Of a DNA stretch of 64,000 nt, positions 59,850 through 64,000 are shown piece after piece (within the stretch, counting starts at the first letter, position 1; each line of letters starts with the position of its first letter). Source of the DNA: Nematostella vectensis. Taxonomy: Eukaryota > Cnidaria > Anthozoa > Actiniaria > Edwardsiidae. A program made the translations under genes and the position numbers. The stretch lies in contig NC_064043.1 in NCBI RefSeq assembly GCF_932526225.1, positions 1,509,501-1,573,500 of the forward strand. The letters run 5' to 3'. Under the pieces are notes generated by a model. The model searched no databases and was not told where the DNA came from. It saw only the letters and a program-made list of their open reading frames with translations.

Positions 59850-60300
59850 AGGCCCTGGCCAAACGAGGACACATGTTGCCGGAAACATTGAGGAAACATG
59901 TTTCCTAAATGTTTCCGCGGGTGGCCAAACGGACACGAAACATCGGGAAACATGTTTCATCTGCAGCGCCACGCGCACTGCCACGTCAAGTACAGAGCTC
60001 CGTAAATATCGAAAAGGCAGACCCGTAGATTAACTTTGATCAATTCTATGTTGAAAATAATGTTCTGTATACACAAGGCAATCACGCGAGCTTCTTGGGA
60101 GTAGTTTTCTACGGCAACAACGATAAAAAAATGTGATTGGAAATAAAATTCAAAAACAGCGCGCGCTCATTTGAAATGACGCTATTCTTTAGCGCGCGCG
60201 TGAAAATAACGAAACATGAAAACATTTTTGCATAAAAATTGCTCCATTCTTTATTTCTTATCTGTCAAGTTACCAGAGAAAATTGACAATTTTGTTGTCT
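59850..60300. mobile_element. dispersed repeat and diverged MITE fragment
   Basis: 59850-59965 is the block AGGCCCTGGCCAAACGAGG with AAACATGTTTCC repeats and a second GGTGGCCAAACGGACAC, which looks like a small palindromic MITE. From about 59994, CAGAGCTCCGTAAATATCG, GAAATGACGCTATTC and AGCGCGCGCGTGAAAATAAC match the interior of the element at 42897-43552, so this is a worn copy of that family. Confidence 0.55.
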
Positions 60301-60539
60301 TTGCACTATTATATTGTTCAAGACATCATTCCGAACTTGATAATATCTCTTGTTTGTTGGATATGTCCCATAGACATTTCCTATATTCGTAAGACACAAT
60401 CGAACGCTCTATTTCGTCTGTCCAGAGCCTTTCCTATTTCTTTGGTCTTTTCTGCACAACAACGACATCTTCATGCGCCATTTTGATTTGGTACACCGCG
60501 AGATCTGAGACATATGACCTCACCACAGCAAACCCGATG

Positions 60540-61290
60540 AACAAGCCTGTACGCCGAATCATCGTTAACTCGAAACTCCTCCTCTACTCCCATCCTCGGG
60601 TCTTAATAAAGCTTCAACACTATGGGATTTCTGGTCAAGTGTACTACTGGCTGGAGGATTTCCTCAAGAACCGGACACAATCAGTTGTTAATGTTGGGAG
60701 CACTCTTCGCCTGCCATTGTAACCCCAGGCGCGCCTCAATTGACGGCAAAATAAGACTCTTTGCTGATGACTGTGTCCTAAACCTCCACCTGACATCCGA
60801 TGAATTTCCCTCCCACCTTCATCAAGACTTGAACAAACTCGCCGCTTGGTCCAAAACTTGGAAGATGGACTTTAATCCCTAAAAGTGCTGGGTTCTGCGC
60901 ATAACAAACAAAAGATCTACCATCTACGCATATTAATTCCTGTACGGGTCCAAACTAGAGGAGCGAGAGAGTCATCCCTACCTCGGTGTGCAGTTCTCAA
61001 ATGAAACTGTCCTCGCACTCTTAACCTAGTTAGACGGAACTTATATAGTTGTTCGAAAGAAGTAAAAGCCCGCCGCCTACTGTTCCTTAGTGCGCCCCAC
61101 GTTGTCCTACGCGTCCACTTGTATGGGATCCGTACACTCAGAAAAATATAAACACAAGATCGAAATGTTCCAGAGCTAGGCGCGCAGCCCGTTTTGTATA
61201 TAGTAACTATCCCCTCCAGAAAAGAAGACGGGGTGCTCGACCTATCTTTTAGGTATAAAATTCTTACCAGCTGCTATCTCTTAGAGGGTG
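60540..61290 (+). mobile_element. LINE reverse transcriptase pseudogene, second copy
   Basis: The plus strand reads, with frame changes, LLYSHPRVLIKLQHYGISGQ, WLEDFLKNRTQSVVNVGS, then IRLFADDCVLNLHL (FADD is the catalytic reverse-transcriptase motif), DLNKLAAWSKTWKMDFNP, a YLGVQFSNET block and RPTLSYASTCMG. The order is that of a CR1/Jockey/L2-type LINE from RT domain 5 to the thumb, but part between the two RT pieces is missing and stops are frequent. Confidence 0.85.
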
Positions 61291-63187
61291 TTCCCCCCCC
61301 CCTTCCCCCCCGATTCTGCTATCTTTTAGGGGTTTTCACGCCCGGGAGGAGGATTTTTCCGATTCTGCTATCTTTAAAGGTGTCTCACGCTAAATGGTGG
61401 CCCAATCGCTCGAAACGTATTTTACAATAAACTACAAGTCAATTGATCGGTTGATACTTCCGACTGTATGGTCGGTAACATAATAATAATAGTGCTATTC
61501 TTTATTGTCAAAATTGATTTTGCTGTTGAGCACCCCCGTCTGTTTTTCTCGAAGTCCCCCCCCCCCCCCCCCCCCGGGTAAGTAGCCTTTTACCATATCT
61601 CTCCCTGACCATCTTAGTTGTTGTTCGTCCGTCACTCGTTGTAATCACCCTTTTAAACATGATGTTCTTGCCCCCCCGCCGTACAGATGTTTATAAGTTT
61701 TCATTTAAGACCTTAGTCTCGAAATAGTGCTGTGTAAATTATTAACAATGTAAAAATGTACTGTTTTTGTCTTCTTTAATTATATTTATTTATTTATTTT
61801 AATATAATGCAACTCACACTAGCCTTAACCGAGCATTAAAACTGAAAATGAAAAGGTACCCAGGGCGTCGAGGTCAGGAGGGGGGAGGGGACGGAGAAAA
61901 GAGAAAGGAGGGAGAAGATGCCCTGGGAGTCTGTTTGTCTTCTCGCTCCTTTCTCTCATCTCCCGCCCCCTACCTCCCTCCCACTCTGCCGGCCTTGTTC
62001 CGTCATGTCATCGGCCTGTGACCTCGACGCCCTGGGTTCCCAAGGATGCTCTGCTCCAGCTATCGAGAAGTGATTTATGTTTACTCCGCGAGAGCGGCTT
62101 GGATATGAGCAAGTCTAGAACCTCCTCAAGTAAGTAAAGCCCTTGGTGCTTTAGCCGTAGTTGTCTTATTCCTGTTGATTATTGCACCTGATTCCTGCCC
62201 CTATAATCGCGACTTTGGTTATTCAAGGTAAATACAGTAAGGCCGCATAAAAATCGTTTCTGGCCGCGAATTCTCTGCGGACGGGCGGTTTTATCCTTTA
62301 TTTTTATTTTCTTCCCATCTCCAGGATTAAGCTTTGAAACTATATCACAGATCACGAAACGAGCTCATAATCATGCTTTTTTATTATTTATTATTTTTTT
62401 AGAAAGAACGTGTAATATGTCGCGACACTAAAATTATTCCTCCAACCAGAAGCACTATTGCGACACTTTTAAGCCCAGTGAAAGGGTTTCCCGATTTTTT
62501 ATCTAATTTTTCGCTGTAGTATGACTGTATACCTATCTCTTGCCATTTCTTGTTATAGAAAAGCGCAAAAGCCGCAAAACTCACCTGATTCTGGAGGTTT
62601 TTCAGAGAAAGACTTAAAGTAAAGCCTTAAAATAAAAAGTTGCATGCGGCACAAATTCTGGACCCGGACGACGACAATATTTTTAAGGATTTTCTATATC
62701 AATTCCCGAGTTGCATGGGAGTTACATAAAAACTTGATATAAAAACTCCAATCCCACGGCCGACACCACACGTCCACTATTAGTGCCCCACCCGCTACAC
62801 TTGCCCCCCCCCCCCCAACAATCCTCCCCTCCATATACCTCGTGACCACCATGTTTAATGCCGAGCTTAGGATTTGTTCTATTTCTCAAAACAAAAGAAA
62901 AGTAAAACGCGGAAATTTATATGCTACATACAGACGTTCTCTCGCTACACGAGTGCTAAAATAAAATGGGGAAAAGTAATAATTGTTCCTGTACGCTCCT
63001 TTATTTTCTCGGCGCTATGTTGCTCGATAGTATTCTTCTAATACTCTTTCGCTGAGCCTTTGCGTCAATGTTCGGGAAGGGTTTCCGTGTTGAGTCGTCG
63101 AATATCAAATGTTTGGTACCTGATGGTCCAAAATGTCTGTTCCTACTGCCCTTGTTTCTGTTGGGTTTTCAAAACTAAAACGCTTTT
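61291..63187. other. intergenic region with MITE and homopolymer runs
   Basis: Contains poly-C runs (61289, 61558, 62806) and the palindromic element at 61855-62042. No supported gene. The 61-codon minus-strand frame at 62399-62584 has a hydrophobic stretch but nothing else. Confidence 0.5.
61855..62042. mobile_element. palindromic MITE
   Basis: Left GGTACCCAGGGCGTCGAGGT and right ACCTCGACGCCCTGGGTTCC are inverse over about 20 bp with one mismatch, 188 bp apart. Inner arms (GGAGGGAGAAGATGC and its partners) are purine-rich on one side and pyrimidine-rich on the other. Confidence 0.65.
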
Positions 63188-63189
63188 TC

Positions 63190-63233
63190 ATTGGTCAATT
63201 TACTAGTAGCCAATGGAATAACTGTTTATAAAG
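63190..63233 (+). promoter_or_regulatory. CCAAT/TATA-like promoter elements
   Basis: ATTGG (inverse CCAAT) at 63190-63194, CCAAT at 63210-63214 and TTTATAAAG at 63225-63233, about 100 bp before the ATG at 63329. The spacing fits a core promoter. Motif evidence only. Confidence 0.5.
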
Positions 63234-63328
63234 ATATAACCGTGATGCACCAGCGTCACCCTGCGATGTGGTAAACGTGATAGTTTGTGTAGTTTCGACG
63301 TCGACTTTCTGTCGGAAATTGGCTTAAA

Positions 63329-64000
63329 ATGGATAGAAGAATTGGCAAAAAAAAGCCATTTCATGGCCAGACACAGCAACGAACTGTTGGACTTACTACT
63401 TTCCATCTAAGAAATAGAAAAGCCGCGAGAGAAGGTAGCTTTAAGAAGAAAGATTTGAGACAAAATCTTGAAAAGAAAGTCGGCTTGAAGTCACAAAACA
63501 GGACTACGAAGTTTGACGCTCGGGAGAAGATTTTGAGTAACAGATCTGTTGAAGAGCTGCCCAAGAAAACTAGCCTACATATGGATGCTCGCAGGAAAGA
63601 GTCGAGATCGGACATAATTGCCAAAAATCGTTCTCTGACGTTAGATGGAGAATCAATTAGAATTACAGCAAAACAGAACGTACCGCCAAGTAGGTCTGCC
63701 CAGTTCGCTGGACAATCCATCCAGATTACTGCAATTGCGACTAAAACCAAATCAAAGACGACAACTACCCCTACATCTAGAACTCCTACTTCTAGGAACC
63801 AACGCGAAACTCCTAGAAGCAGCCGAAGAGGCCAGAATGCCAGGAGAAAGGAGATCAAACTTCAAGTCAATAAGCCCTATACACCAGCAGAAAACATCAT
63901 AGAGCTTTCCCCTATACGACCTGTAACTTCTACACCATTTGACAGGTTAGATACTTATGAGGTACCTTCCACAACGCCGCAGACCTCAACTAGAGTTACA
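63329..64000 (+). CDS. basic nuclear-type protein, POLDIP3/SKAR-like (5' part, runs off the right edge)
   Basis: Open from ATG 63329 to the edge (224 codons, no stop, no clear donor). Very basic N-terminus MDRRIGKKKPFHGQTQQRTV. It contains FDAREKILSN and MDARRKESRSD, like the repeated DARxKL/I motifs of POLDIP3 (SKAR), and two related IxIxA segments (GESIRITAKQ, GQSIQITAIAT). A Thr/Ser/Arg-rich stretch follows (TTTTPTSRTPTSRN). In POLDIP3 the motifs precede an RRM and the protein links the exon junction complex and TREX to S6K1 and mRNA export. The RRM would lie beyond the window, so the call is tentative. Alternatives are another mRNA export adaptor or an unrelated basic protein. Confidence 0.6.
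   Translation, partial: MDRRIGKKKPFHGQTQQRTVGLTTFHLRNRKAAREGSFKKKDLRQNLEKKVGLKSQNRTTKFDAREKILSNRSVEELPKKTSLHMDARRKESRSDIIAKNRSLTLDGESIRITAKQNVPPSRSAQFAGQSIQITAIATKTKSKTTTTPTSRTPTSRNQRETPRSSRRGQNARRKEIKLQVNKPYTPAENIIELSPIRPVTSTPFDRLDTYEVPSTTPQTSTRVT

Noticed and set aside
62399-62584. 61-codon minus-strand frame with a hydrophobic segment
   Set aside because: Too short, with no conserved motif or context; probably chance.
1-64000. tRNA or rRNA genes
   Set aside because: I saw no convincing cloverleaf with box A and box B, nor rRNA sequence, on either strand; a covariance-model search would be needed to exclude small RNAs.

Overview
The window is animal nuclear DNA. It has multi-exon genes with GT-AG introns, single-exon rhodopsin-type GPCRs, several DNA transposons, LINE fossils, a tyrosine-recombinase retroelement and very many minisatellites. 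The gene content (an invertebrate-type UHRF1, a secreted PAN/apple plus ILEI protein, GPCR expansions) suggests an anthozoan cnidarian such as a sea anemone. That assignment is inference, not proof.

Layout: (1) 1-783 and 2301-3407, minus strand: two rhodopsin-like GPCRs; the first runs off the left edge. (2) 5732-33721, minus strand: a complete UHRF1 gene, the main object of the window. I could join 23 coding exons in phase into a 772-residue protein with UBL, tandem Tudor, PHD, SRA and RING domains. A possible non-coding first exon with an E2F-like site lies near 36.25-36.39 kb. The introns hold at least six tandem arrays (24- to 57-bp units; one 10.6 kb, two about 3 kb), together about 18 kb of the 28-kb gene. 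A seventh array lies in the putative 5'UTR intron. In two introns (6 and 16) the array starts on the 5' splice site, and every unit carries a copy of the exon end plus the GT donor. (3) 36.5-39.1 kb: non-autonomous DNA transposons, one nested in another. (4) 39892-45207, minus strand: a five-exon secreted protein with signal peptide, PAN/apple domain, Cys-rich linker and ILEI/FAM3-like domain; its introns hold MITEs and arrays. (5) 46.9-48.7 kb: three consecutive minisatellites. (6) 48.8-50.4 kb: an internally deleted retroelement with a tyrosine-recombinase remnant and split direct repeats (A1 ... B1 A2 B2, Ngaro-like). (7) 50.7-51.2 kb: a Harbinger-like MITE carrying a second MITE with a perfect 9-bp target duplication. 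(8) 52713-59205, plus strand: a five-exon, 219-residue SH3-domain protein. (9) 59.8-62.1 kb: MITE and LINE debris. (10) 63329 to the right edge, plus strand: the 5' part of a basic protein with DARxK motifs resembling POLDIP3/SKAR.

Many long open frames here are translations of tandem repeats (for example the acidic frames at 29.7-32.8 kb) and are not genes. The genes do not form one pathway. The common theme is heavy invasion of introns by tandem and transposable repeats, strongest in UHRF1, whose own job is maintenance of DNA methylation.
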